From Cryptomeria japonica (lineage: Eukaryota; Streptophyta; Pinopsida; Cupressales; Cupressaceae): DNA of 64,000 bases. Where the stretch lies: contig NC_081408.1 of the NCBI RefSeq assembly GCF_030272615.1, forward strand, positions 622,538,476 to 622,602,475. The letters are read 5' to 3'. Each line of letters begins with the position of its first letter. Position 1 is the first letter of the stretch. Made by a program: the position numbers and the translations under genes. Below, piece by piece: positions 46,696 through 57,594 of the stretch. A model generated the notes under the pieces. The model was not told the origin of the DNA. It searched no databases and worked only from the letters and a program-made list of their open reading frames with translations.

Positions 46696-49600
46696 CTAAG
46701 TCTTGTGCATTGTACTGGAAAACAAGGAAACATTTTCCAAATGTTCCTTTGAGAAGGATTCTACGAAGAAGAATTCATATAGCCTATCCTTCAGGTTGTC
46801 CACTATCAGCTCTTCATCAGTCAATCTTATTGCAAACAATGCCTCCATCGCATTCAAAATTTCCTCTTGAACTTTCTTGACTGACACCCTCAATAATTCC
46901 AACTCCCTATTGGATCTTTCAAAGAATTTCATTCCAGTGCTAACTACATAAAACCATTGAGGGAAATCATATGCCTTGTTTTCCCTAATGACCTTTCCAT
47001 CTATCAATGTCTTTCTAGAAGTTTCCATCAATGCCTCAAGGCGTGGAATTGCCAAGTCTTTATAAATATGTGCATCTTCCCATGAATTGTCCATGCTTTC
47101 CAATCTACCAAAGATTACCAGGATCCTCCAGTAGAAATAAGCCAAGTCCTCGATAAATTTGCAAGTTGTAGTGAAGACATCTTCCACCCATTCCTTATAG
47201 CATTGAACCATTTTCCTCATTTCGTCAATTCCATCAACAAATTCCTTTAGAAGAGAAGAGGGAGGAACAAAGGATTGATCTTCCTCTCTGAAAGGACGCA
47301 TCAAGCATCGCACGTACTCACACAGGGCTTTGTTTTCACTCTTCAACTTCCTTTTTTCTCTTCTACTCTCTTCATCTGCTCCTTCAAAGCTAAGGAAGAT
47401 TCATCAAAATCTTCTACCTCTTGTGCCTTGGAGGCATGCCCTAGGTTGACTATTGCGACATCAAACTCATTTGGAGTAATCTCATTTATATCCTTGTCAA
47501 CTCTGGGCAAAGCTATGTGTAACGTCCTAGATCCTGATTCATCTCTTGTGACTTTGGAGAATTTATTCACCATTTTCTTATCTGTTGGTTTGTTTATCAT
47601 ATTCATAAGTTCTTCAAGTTCCAGAGTAGGATCCATCTCTTCCTCTGACTCTTTTTTCATTCTCTTTCAGCGAATCTGGAGTGGCTTCTTGTTGATCTTG
47701 CATCCCTAGTTGTACATGTTCCTATGAAACTTCCTCAAAAGTTCCTAAGTCTCCCATGTTTGTTCCCCTAAAACAATCTTGAACCTGTTGTTCTGGATTT
47801 GGAGGAAGTTCATGTCTTTGACTCCTTGTTGAACAAGCCTATGGGAGGCACTAACACTGAGGATATCATGTTCTTGTGAAATTTTCTATTCATCCTCCTA
47901 TAGCTATTTTTTTGTTACTTCCTCTGTGAACATTTCAACTCCATGCATGCTTGAAGAGCTAACACGAAATTGTGCTTCTTCCATCCTGGGCCTCTTCTAC
48001 TATAATTGTTCCTACTAAACTTCTTTTCTTGTCCTTGTCTATGAAGTCTCATGAAAAATTTTCTCCTTCCCATGTTCTACTCTTTCTTGTCGAATTTCCT
48101 CTTCCCTAGCCTGGGCTCTTGATGACCCTTCAGTTGCCTTATCATGGGATTCCAAGTCTCCCATCAAATTGTAAGTCGGGCGGGTATTCCTTTCTTTTAA
48201 CTTAGCAATGTGTCATTCAACCCAATGCCTAATGAACTTAAAAATTGGCCTACTTAGGACAATCCAAATCATCAACTATTGGTCCTGACCAGCTAGGCGC
48301 CTGAATTCCTTCTCCTTTTCATACTCCAGTTGAACAGTATTCACATCCTCTTCAATTTGATCTAACACGTGTATAACTTCACATATTCTTATCAGCGAGG
48401 CAATCTGGATACATCCTCCTTCTGACTTCAAAGTCATCCTTGGCATTAGCCCAATAATCCTCCAGCTAAAACATGTGTTTGTGCTTTATGTTGGATACCA
48501 TTCTTATCTTGTCATGCAGGTCAAAGAATTTTGTTGCTATGTGATATGCTAAGTGGTAGAATAATAATACATCCACTAAATTTTCTAACACTACCAATGA
48601 CATAGAAATTTCCTCATCATCTCCCATGAAATTTGGAAATTCAAGACCCAACTTCTTCTTCTTCTTCTGAATTTTTTCATAGGCAGTCAACTGTTTGGTA
48701 ACCTCTAATAGTTGCACCACCTTGTTTGTTGGATATCTTGGAAGTTTATATGGCTGGGCAGAGAATCCTTGGACTGAGATGTAAGTAAATTTTGGAAATT
48801 GAATATACCATGCTCCATACTTCTTTACCAACTTCCTTGCCTCCTACGAAAACCTTGTGTGAAGTCCTCCTTGCAAAGATCCGGTAATATGCATAGTGAA
48901 GGTGTCGCTTGCTTTCTTAAAAGTAGGATCATATAAGTGCAATTGTAGATAGCACTCATGGACTTTCAGTTGTCCTAGACTGCATCTCATGGGTCCTTTA
49001 CCTAGTAGCCCGTTGAGCTTGCCCATTCTGGCCAACATGTAGACAATATACGAGCTCATGTAGAAAGATTGAGATTGCTTTAAATTCTTTAGCTACTTGT
49101 CCAAACTATTGTTGATTATTTTTTCCTAGTCTGCCACCTTTATGCCTTCCATTACTTCAACAATGAAGTAAAACATCCAAGATTCAAATGTGTAGGCCTG
49201 CAGACACCCCATGACCCTGCTCATCATCAGCACGAGATTGGCATATTCATGCTTGAAATACATGCTAGTGATCTACTTGGGCAACTTTGAAATGTGAGTC
49301 TTCGGTTTATGCATCCATATTTTATTGACGATTCCAGTGGACCTCTCAAATCCAGAATCATAGATCAAAGTTGCTCTTTCCTTGGTCTTATACTCCATGG
49401 ACTAGAATGCGAGAATTCCAAAAGTCTCGTCAAATTGATTTAGTGGTATGATTCACCAAGAGTTTTCCATTAGGTGTCAAAATCACTCTTCTTTCAGTGT
49501 TGTAATGTTTCGCACACTCAATAATCAAGTCTAAACACTAGATGGCAGGAGGAAAGCCAACAACTACTACAATTCCACTTCTAACTATCTTTTTGGCAGT

Positions 49601-49790
49601 GGCTGAGGGAGGATGTTTGTCAGTTCCAAAAACTCTCTTTCTGGATTCCCCCAACTTGAAAGTTCCCAAGTTGGTATGCTGACTTCTCTCCATTTTGAAA
49701 TAATTTTTTACTCCAAGAGGAATACTCTCTGCATGTTCTTGATCTAGGCCTACTAAGAAGTATTTGTCATCTTGTTGGATTTCGCCATTC
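46696..49790 (-). pseudogene. ORF family member D
   Basis: On the minus strand, after an acceptor-like TATTTTGTAG at 49791, the frame reads GEIQQDDKYFLVGLDQEHAE, AKKIVRSGIVVVVGFPPAI near 49570, then CLDLIIECAKHYNTERR and LTPNGKLLVNHTTKSI. This is co-linear with A (YKRIKRSGLVEATIFPQSI...). Later: LMMSRVMGCLQAYTFESWMF near 49190; YIVYMLARMGKLNGLL near 49030; KVHECYLQLHL near 48950; TYISVQGFSAQPYKLPRY near 48770; LEDYWANAKDDFEVRRRMY near 48430. A long linker with stops follows, then a clean helical tail 46696-47346 (SENKALCEYVRCLMRPF...). Several stops and frameshifts. The start codon is not established because the upstream exon frame does not join. No known enzyme motif. Best evidence with A that the family is real. 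Confidence 0.6.
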
Positions 49791-50289
49791 CTACAAAATA
49801 AAATAATTAGCATTAGATTCCAAAGAAAAGAATTCTAAAAATACATCGAGGAAATAATTTTTTGTTGTCAACTCCAAAAATAAAAACTTCCAAAATAATT
49901 CTCTCTGGATAATAAAAAAATTCTCCCCAGCTTTCTTCACTTTGCTTTTGTTTCCAATTTCTTCAAAAATCATTGTGAAGAATGAATTCCAAATCTTGCT
50001 TAAATAGAAATCTTCCACTAAGTTGCTAAGTTGGTGAGAAGATAGATTCTCTTAAATTGTGTGTCATATTAGACAACTCGCCATTCTAATGGACCCCACC
50101 ATCACTCTTGAGTTCAAAAATAGTAACTTCTATAATTTTCCAAGTTGTGCCTCATTAATATGAAATATTCCTTTTGCATGTCGCCAACTCATCCTTTACA
50201 AGATTATTTCCATTCTGGGCGTACAAGAGATGTTTTGGAAGATTTTCTTGTCTTGGAGAAATTTTAACAATCTTTTCCATTTTTGAAAA
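49791..50289 (-). other. leader/promoter zone of member D
   Basis: It contains an acceptor-like site at its lower edge and a weak TATA-like CTATTTAAG (minus, 49999-50007). An open stretch at 49791-50018 lies in a different frame from the ORF. Confidence 0.3.
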
Positions 50290-51000
50290 ATTCTTGAGCG
50301 TCTTTCAATCTTGGAGAAGGAAAATTCTTCCCTAGTGAAATTGTGTCTTGAAGGAATTTTTTTGGATGCTCTTGCATACCCTATCCTGAAGGGAGATTTT
50401 TCTTACAACCAACCATTTTTTTCTTTGTCCAAGGAATTTCATCCTGTCTGGAGCTTGGAGGAAATTCTCAACACTTGTAGCCAATTTTTTCCTTGTCCTA
50501 GAGTTTTGCCAACTTGGGCGCATTTTGGCCCTAAGGAAGGAATTTCACTGAGGAGGAAAATTCCTCCTTGTCCTTGTTTTGGTGTTATCTCTCTATCTAG
50601 AGTGCATTTTTGAGGGAGTGGAGGTATTCTATGAATAGTTGAAAATTCCTCCTTCATTGGGTTCTAGCACTCATCTCTTGTCCTTGAGCGCATTCTGGAG
50701 GTTGTGGAGGAATTTCATGTTGGGAGGAAAATCCTCCTTGACTTGTCTTGTGTGCCCTCTTTCTATCCTTGGGTGCAATTTTAACAAGGTTAAAGAATTT
50801 TTCCATGGAAGAAAAATCCTCTTTGGCATGTGTTTTGTGCTCTCCCTTAGGCTTGGAGCGCATTTGATAGGTAGAGGAGGAATTTCTTCCTCAAGGAAGA
50901 ATCCTACATGACTTGAAATTTATCCCCACCATCTTGCCTCGAGTGCCATTTTGGGGTAGAGGAGGATTTGAGGTGAAGGATGAATTCCTCCTTGACTGTT
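50290..51000 (-). repeat. GAGGAAAATTCCTCC palindrome array (array D)
   Basis: Seven to eight units of about 80-90 bp. Each has a TTGAGCGCATTTT-type word, GGAGGAATTTC, then GGAGGAAAATTCCTCC or a variant, followed by TTG (near 50295, 50515, 50605, 50680, 50770, 50853 and 50938). The central word is palindromic. It sits upstream of member D as array A sits upstream of member A. Confidence 0.75.
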
Positions 51001-51179
51001 TGGATTGACTTTCATGCCTTAGAATAGATTTTAATGGCTTTGTCGTTTCAAGAAATAATTCCAGAATTAGCCAACTTTCTGATCGCCTGCCTGCTTTTCA
51101 ACTTTTCTGAATTTTGAACTTGGATATTTAGGAATGTTCTGCCATCAGTGTCCTACCAGTTGCCAGAGATAGACCTACC

Positions 51180-51340
51180 AAAAATAGACACACTAAAAAA
51201 TAGTAAGTTCTTCCAAACATTAAATTAGGGCATAGAGACACCTACTAAAAATAAACTTACTAAAAATAGTAAGTTTTTTTAAATGCAAAATTAGGCCAAT
51301 CCAAGATACGGTGAAACTTACTAAAAATAGTATGTCCTCA
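51180..51340 (-). repeat. three ACTTACTAAAAATAGTAAGT hairpins
   Basis: Three copies (near 51185, 51250 and 51313), spaced about 65 bp, of an inverted word ACTTACTA-AAAA-TAGTAAGT with an 8-bp stem. Copies 1 and 3 carry one or two changes. Confidence 0.65.
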
Positions 51341-51597
51341 AATTTCACTGATAGCTTCCTTGAAGGGTTCTCACTTCATTGTTTTGTTCAAATTTTTCAA
51401 AACCATAAGTTACTAACCTCATTTTTTAAGTCTGAAGGGAAAAAACCCTAAAATAGACAATACAAGCTTCAAACTTGGCCAAATTCACTCAAAACATTTG
51501 CAGATGGCCAAAATTCACTAAAACACTTGGGAACCTGAGGAGATTGAAGAAATTGTTTCTAAACAACCAAAAGACCAAGTGGACCAAAAATGCAAGA

Positions 51598-51642
51598 GGT
51601 CCCCATTTGGAATGGGGTGATGTGTGATTAGGTCACAACACC
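51598..51642 (-). repeat. conserved 45-bp terminal-like block, copy 2
   Basis: GGTCCCCATTTGGAATGGGG, then TGATGTGTGATTAGGTCACA and ACACC. It includes the hairpin CCCCATT-TGG-AATGGGG. Partner of 46005-46049. On the minus strand it marks the outer edge of the array-D promoter block. Confidence 0.6.
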
Positions 51643-53090
51643 GACATCTCTTGTTTACTTCAAGAACTTATCTGCATATTTCTATAAGAACATATTTAGG
51701 TAGCTTATATGGGAGACCATCAAAACCTCCAGCTCTAATATAGGTAGAACTTTGAAATTGGATAAAGTGGCTCCCATGAGAATTTATCAATTAAATAGCC
51801 TCGAGATATTCTTAAACCCATATCTCCTTGTATCTCCCATACTAATCTCATGTATGTTTCATTCACTCACCTGAATCTCTTGTAGTGGTTCTCTAGTTGA
51901 AAATTTATGTAATAATAATATATCTAAATTATGTCATCATATGCCTCTGCAAGGCATAAACTTGGTCATTATCTAGTATAGTCCAATGCATAGAACAAGT
52001 AGGAGGACATATAAAATAATTTGTTAACTGGAAAACAAGTTATCATTGAATGTAATTGGTCACTAATAATTTTTGTCAGTCCAAGTATTGTTCTCCATTG
52101 ATAGTTATCTGAATAAAAAAGTACATGATATTTTCAAATTCATGAGCATTTTGATTGCCCTTTAATCTATGCAAGAGTATTATCATGTCTACGATTTCCT
52201 CTACAAAATGAGACTTATGTAGCCTCTTGGGCAACTATGATTTCCCCCTTTGAGGAGTGGCAAACCATTCTCTTGCAATTACATTCCTATATAAACTGTT
52301 ATTTTCTTGGAAACGTTGGTAAGAGAGGAGGAAATTGAAGTTGATATATACGTCCTATTTTGGCAAGCGAAAACATGAGCTAATAGTATTCTTGTCTATG
52401 GCGATGAACAATTTGTTATAATATATTTTTAATTCTCTAATTTTTGGGTTCATAGTGATTGATGCATTGAATCACTAGGTTTGTGCATTGTACAACCATC
52501 TAGAAACTAGCTACTTGTAGAAGCCCACTCTCTATTATCCTCTGTGTTATAGGGGTTCTCTCTTCTTTATTAATTCTCTCCTAAAATCGTTCAAATTTAT
52601 ATGCCCTATTCTTGTGTCGCCAATATCTAGCATGGTAGTAGATAAACTAGATAAATGCTTCTATCCCAAGTATATATATATACTTCATGATGATTAAATT
52701 TAACTGAAAAAAAGGGGGTTTAAATTTCTGAGAAATTTTGGCAGACTTTCAGTAGCTAGAATATGTTTCTCTCCCATAGAAATGATTTAAAACACATCTT
52801 AAACTGGTTTATTGCAATAAAATGAGTTGACATAAACAAGAACTTATACCTTACTTGAATTGCAATGCTTATGCTTCAAATATCTCCTCTACAACAACCC
52901 ACAATCTTGCTCTTTTTCTCTCCATGAATTCTTTTATGAATGCTTTGCTAAAATGAATTCCTTTTGAAAGCTTTTGATCTTTTATATGTCCTCATACCTA
53001 CTACTTCAATGTGTCAATGAGAAAAAATTTCCTATAACACTTCACACCATACTTTTGAAAATAACAATCTGATAAAGCTAAGCAGCCTTT
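51643..53090. other. AT-rich stretch, nothing recognised
   Basis: No recognisable domain on either strand. A TATATATATATAC run occurs near 52672. Confidence 0.45.
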
Positions 53091-53094
53091 CCAT

Positions 53095-53705
53095 AGGTTT
53101 TGAAAACCTTGTCGAGATGAAAGGGATTTCAAAATCTCTTTTCTTCTTTGATAATGAGATTTGCATATCTCTTTTGAGTTGCCTTTATAAGAGGTTGAGC
53201 GCTTTTTAAGTTGTGTGTTGTAATTCAGTCCCTGGCGTGGTTATGAAAACCTTATCACGTCCTAACAATGGTTTCGAAATCGTTGGCAAAGACCGACAAT
53301 AAACATAAAGTTTCAACTTTTGGTTTTGAAAGTATGGTGCTTTATTGAAAATTTGAAGGTTTTGAATACCTATCAACAAGGTTGTGAGAACCTCACTAAG
53401 ACTAGCATTTTATGTCAAAGCTTAAGATAGTTCAATAACCCATTTGGAGGCTAAGAGGGTTTTGAAAACCTTGTCGACTCCCGACAATGGCTTCAAAACC
53501 AAGGATAATTTTAGGATAAAGGCGACAACACAAAAATTTCTTAAGTGTGGAAGAATATGTTGGGCTTTAAAGGAGTTTTGAGAACTCGATTGAGGGCTAA
53601 CAAAGTTTTGATAACCTTAGAAATTTTTGCCTTGATAAATACTAAAGTTTTATGAAAGGGATGACAAAAACCAAGGCATCATGTTGCAAGTTGTGAAAAC
53701 CCCTT
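53095..53705. repeat. GGTTTTGAAAACCTTGTCG palindrome array
   Basis: Six to seven degenerate copies of GGTTTTGAAAACC (a perfect palindrome around TTGAA with GGTTTT/AAAACC arms), often followed by TTGTCGA and a CAATGGCTTCAAAACC-type partner, spaced 60-130 bp (near 53097, 53237, 53357, 53459, 53572 and 53690). It overlaps the 3' end of the Gypsy RT remnant. Confidence 0.65.
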
Positions 53706-56310
53706 CACAAACCTCCTACAGTCATTGCATAGACCCACAAATTCCATCAAATGTGACAAATTCCTAGGTCTATGCCAATCCTTTATTGCCTTGATGTTCT
53801 CCTCATTCACACTAACCCCTTGGGCACTAATCTTGTGAACCAAATATAACATTTCAATCAAACCAAACTCATTTGGATGTCTTGGAATAGAATGCATGCT
53901 ACTCAAGTATGCTAAGCACCTCATCTATGTGAATCAAGTGATCTTTGTCTTATTGCAATTCATGATGTCATCAAATAAAATTAGCACAAATTTCCTCAAT
54001 TGTAAATCTTCTTACATGATTGAAAGGTAGCGAGTGCATTGGTTAATCCAAATGCTATGACCAAGAACTCATAGTGACATCAGAAAGTTATTTTGTGCAT
54101 ATCTTCATAGTCCCCCCTTTTTCTAACCAACAACATGGATAAAGCATATGAGTTGGAACTAATTTGTATGTGCCCCATGTCTAATAACTCCTTAATTTCC
54201 TTCTCGATCTCCTTGTATCTTCTAGGGTAACAATGAGTAGTGATGACCAATTTTGCTCCTTCAAGCTCAATCACATGTTGAAAGCCTCTATCATTGATAA
54301 CCCAGGAGGAAATTTATTCAACACCTTGTTGTTATCCAAGATGGATTGGATGTCAACATGATAAGTATTCCCATCCTTGGATAGACTTGCATATGTGATC
54401 AAGCATTCTGCTACCCAAGTCACTTGATCTTTATGAAAGGCACTTTCTATCCTCATAGGACCCCATTGAAAATGCCATGAACTACAACATTCCTAGCGGA
54501 TTTGAATTTCAACTTTAAAGTCTAATAATTCTATGTACTTGCCAACTACGTGCAACCTTTACACCCCAAATACCAAATCCATTTCACCAATGCCAATCGC
54601 ATAGAAATTGGCTCGCACCTTGTTCCCTCCTAGAGTCAACTCCAACTGTTGAATCCTTCAATTGCATGGAATTGTAAACCATCCACCATACATTAAACCC
54701 TTCAATCTTGTGTCCTCATACACATCTTACCCAACTCTTCATCAATCAGGTTGTGGGTAGCCCCACTATCAATCAAAAATGTCAACCCACATCCTTGAAG
54801 ACTCCCCTAACATGAAGAGGGTGATGCCTATATGATCCTAAAAGTTCTACGAGTGCACCACGTAAGTGCTCTCCTCCTTAATTCTCCTCTTCAACTCCCT
54901 CTGCAAGAATCTCAGATTCAAACTCTTCTACCCCAAAACCCTCATTCGAAACTACTTTTATGATTAATGTGTTTGTCCTTTCTCTAAACACCTATGGCAT
55001 GGCTACCATAGCTCTCTACAAGTAAAGCACCATCGTTTCCTTCGAACTCCATTCTTAGAGTCCTCAACTTTATTCCTGAATTCTCCTCTTCAACTCCCTC
55101 TGCAAGAATCTCGGATTCAAACTCTTCTACCCCAAAACCCTCATTAGAAACTACTTTTATGATTAATGTATTTGTCCTTTCTTTGAACACCTATGACATG
55201 GCTACCATAGCTCTCTACAAGTAAAGAACCATCGTTTCCTACGAAGTCCATTCTTGGATTCCTCAACTTTGTTTGGTTTTATAGGTGTTGCCTTAGGTTG
55301 ACGAAAACCCTTATGAAAATACTTTTGTGTTGAATTGGTAGTGTATTTTTTTAGTAGAATTTGTTTTGGTCATTAGAACCTCCAGATTTAAGGCTCTCCT
55401 AACACCTTCCTGCAAAGCATTTGAATAAAATGCCCTTACAAAACCCTTGAATCGTTCAGATAGGCCCTCTACAAAAAGAATTGAGTCCCCTCTTTATCAC
55501 ATCTAAAACCATTAATGATAGCCTTTGAAATTCTTCTACATAGTGGTCAATTGTGTTGGCTCTCTAAAATGAATCTCTAGATCCTTTCTATCAAATCTCT
55601 CCATAAATATTTGGTTGAAATCATCTAAAGTTAATTAGTGATTGAGTCAAGTCTTTCATTCACTATGCCATGTTACCACCATTAATGGGTTACGCCCTTT
55701 ATATGCAAGGTGGAAAACTTGACGGCATCTTATTCAAACATGGGTTCAAAGAGATGTATCCAATTTCTATAGCCATGAGAACAACTTTTTGAACCATCAA
55801 AAGTGGGTATTGTAATCTTTCCCAAACATTGTTGTGTCTCTCTACAGGGTTGCTCTTCATAGCTTATCCTCCTCTGCCCATTTCTTATTTTTATCTCATG
55901 CAATTCAACAAAAGACATGTCACACAGGATGGCAGCATTCAAGGCATTATATCCAACATGAGATCCTGCCATTTAATCTTCCTATCGTGGGTGTATATGT
56001 TCTTCTTCTTCCACAAGTTTTGCCTCTTCTCTTTCCAGACGTTTGGCTCTAAAAGTCCTTGGGTTTAGATTAACTGAAGCCCTATCATATTCAGAGTTAC
56101 TTCATTCTGCACCATTCTGATTAGATCTACCAACACTTAATTGCTGATTCAATGCTCTTAGGAGTCAAACCATCTCAGCCATAGAATTTTTCCTTATTTT
56201 CCTTGAGGAATTCTTCTATGTTCTCTTCTTCCCTACCCCCCATGGTTGCCTCATTTTTTCCTCTTCGTTGGTATCTCAACTCTTTATCAGTCGAACTCAT
56301 TAAACTGTAT
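53706..56310 (-). pseudogene. second decayed Ty3/Gypsy element: gag, protease region and RT
   Basis: Minus strand. The gag part starts near 56300 (MSSTDKELRYQRRGKNEATM) and includes KITIPTFDGSKS and WIHLFEPMFE, as in Gypsy gag. The protease-linker zone (54881-55290) holds a 199-bp tandem duplication. RT pieces: YPRRYKEIEKEIKELLDMGH near 54200; HYEFLVIAFGLTNALATF near 54060, joined directly to the preceding piece so the middle of RT is deleted; ILFDDIM at 53967-53975 (catalytic DD kept); ENIKAIKDWHRPRNLSHLME near 53780, then FVGLCNDCRRFVKGFSQL. No RNase H or integrase seen. Primer site at 56334-56346 and an LTR promoter farther upstream complete the 5' end. Inactive. Confidence 0.8.
54881..55278. 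repeat. 199-bp tandem duplication inside Gypsy protease region
   Basis: The ATTCTCCTCTTCAACTCCCT start recurs at 54881 and 55080. The two units are about 95% alike over ~198 bp (CTACCCCAAAACCCTCATT and CATGGCTACCATAGCTCTCT in both). Confidence 0.85.
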
Positions 56311-56333
56311 CACCCTAGGCTAGCAAGACAAGT

Positions 56334-56346
56334 GGCTCCGATACCA
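56334..56346 (-). promoter_or_regulatory. Gypsy primer-binding site
   Basis: The minus strand TGGTATCGGAGCC is one change from the initiator-Met motif. It lies between an LTR-like block (higher coordinates) and gag (lower). Confidence 0.75.
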
Positions 56347-57260
56347 ACACGAATGTGAATTCTACTTTAAAGGAATGGAAATTTACCAACTCCAAATCGC
56401 AAATCAATTCAACTAAAAAACTTGAAATTTTTTACACAATCAAATAAAGGTATGTATGATTAAGTAGATATTGTCAAAATAAAATACATATGTTTAATCA
56501 AAATTTAGATCTGACTCACTACAAAATGGGTTATCAAGTATGATAATGTCGCATGGATGTCAACCTAGTCACAATGAACCTCCTCTGACTATTGTAGCAC
56601 ATACTTTTGGGAAGTCAAAATTTAGACTTGACTCACTACAGAATGAGTTATCAAGTATGATAATGTCGCATGGATGTCAACCTAGCCACAATGAACCTCC
56701 TGTGACTAATGTAGCACATACTTTTGGGAAAGGTCAATAGCATTATAGACCCTATTAGTCTTCACAAGTTAGTCGCTAGGGTTAGCAAGGCGATCCGGTG
56801 GCAATAGCTTCTGATAGCCTGCTCACACTAGGATTTCAATAGTTGCTACTAACATGTTGTTAAGTATGTCTCTATTTATTCTATAACAATAAATCTAAGC
56901 ACAACATAACTCGCCATTTGCCACAAGTAGTTGTTATCAATGTTATCCACCCTTGCAAATGAATGATGATGTTGCAAGTCTATAACAAGTGATGCTTTGG
57001 TTGTTGCAACTATGATGACTTCTTTCTAGAATGACTATTAAAGTTGCTTGGTGGCCTAAGGTGCTATGACAGTTTCTCTTCAATCTCCAAGAGTGGTGAC
57101 CCACCTAGAAATGAATTCATATGTTGAGTTAATGATAGGAAACTCAACTCTAGGTACACAAATAGGAAGAAAGTTGACAAAAGTGGATTTCCCAATATTC
57201 ATATCAATTTTCATCTACTCACCAGCAAGATCTCTATTTATACCTTTTCTTTATTATGAA
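56347..57260 (-). repeat. Gypsy 5' LTR (partial bounds)
   Basis: Minus-strand LTR between the primer site and at least the TATA box at 57235-57242 (TATAAATA on the minus strand). The outer end was not identified. It includes a 117-bp tandem duplication (56498-56731). Confidence 0.55.
56498..56731. repeat. 117-bp tandem duplication in LTR
   Basis: Units start at 56498 and 56615 (TCAAAATTTAGA...). Both contain ATAATGTCGCATGGATGTCA and GTAGCACATACTTTTGGGAA. Confidence 0.9.
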
Positions 57261-57594
57261 AGGTGACCAAGTTTTGCCACTTTTAAGTTCACACCAAAAT
57301 TAATTTTAAGTTTGTTTTTATAATATTAATACTTTATATTATTTATATTATTAATACTATGTTGAAAATAATTTTATTGAATTGTCAATTTTATTCCGAC
57401 CAACTTTGAATGTTCAAATGAGAGGGACGATATTTTAATAGTTGAAATTGCCTTCACCTAATAAACAATGTTTTGATCATATCAGATCCAAAATTTTGAT
57501 TTAAAAAAAAAGAGTATTTTTAGGTGATAATTACTAAACCCCAAGATGCTCCTACAACACTTTCCCTTCTTCCATCTTACAATTGTAAAGTGCA

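Noticed and set aside
47275-47709. 144-codon plus-strand frame
   Set aside because: Antisense of member D, whose minus-strand text carries the family motifs.
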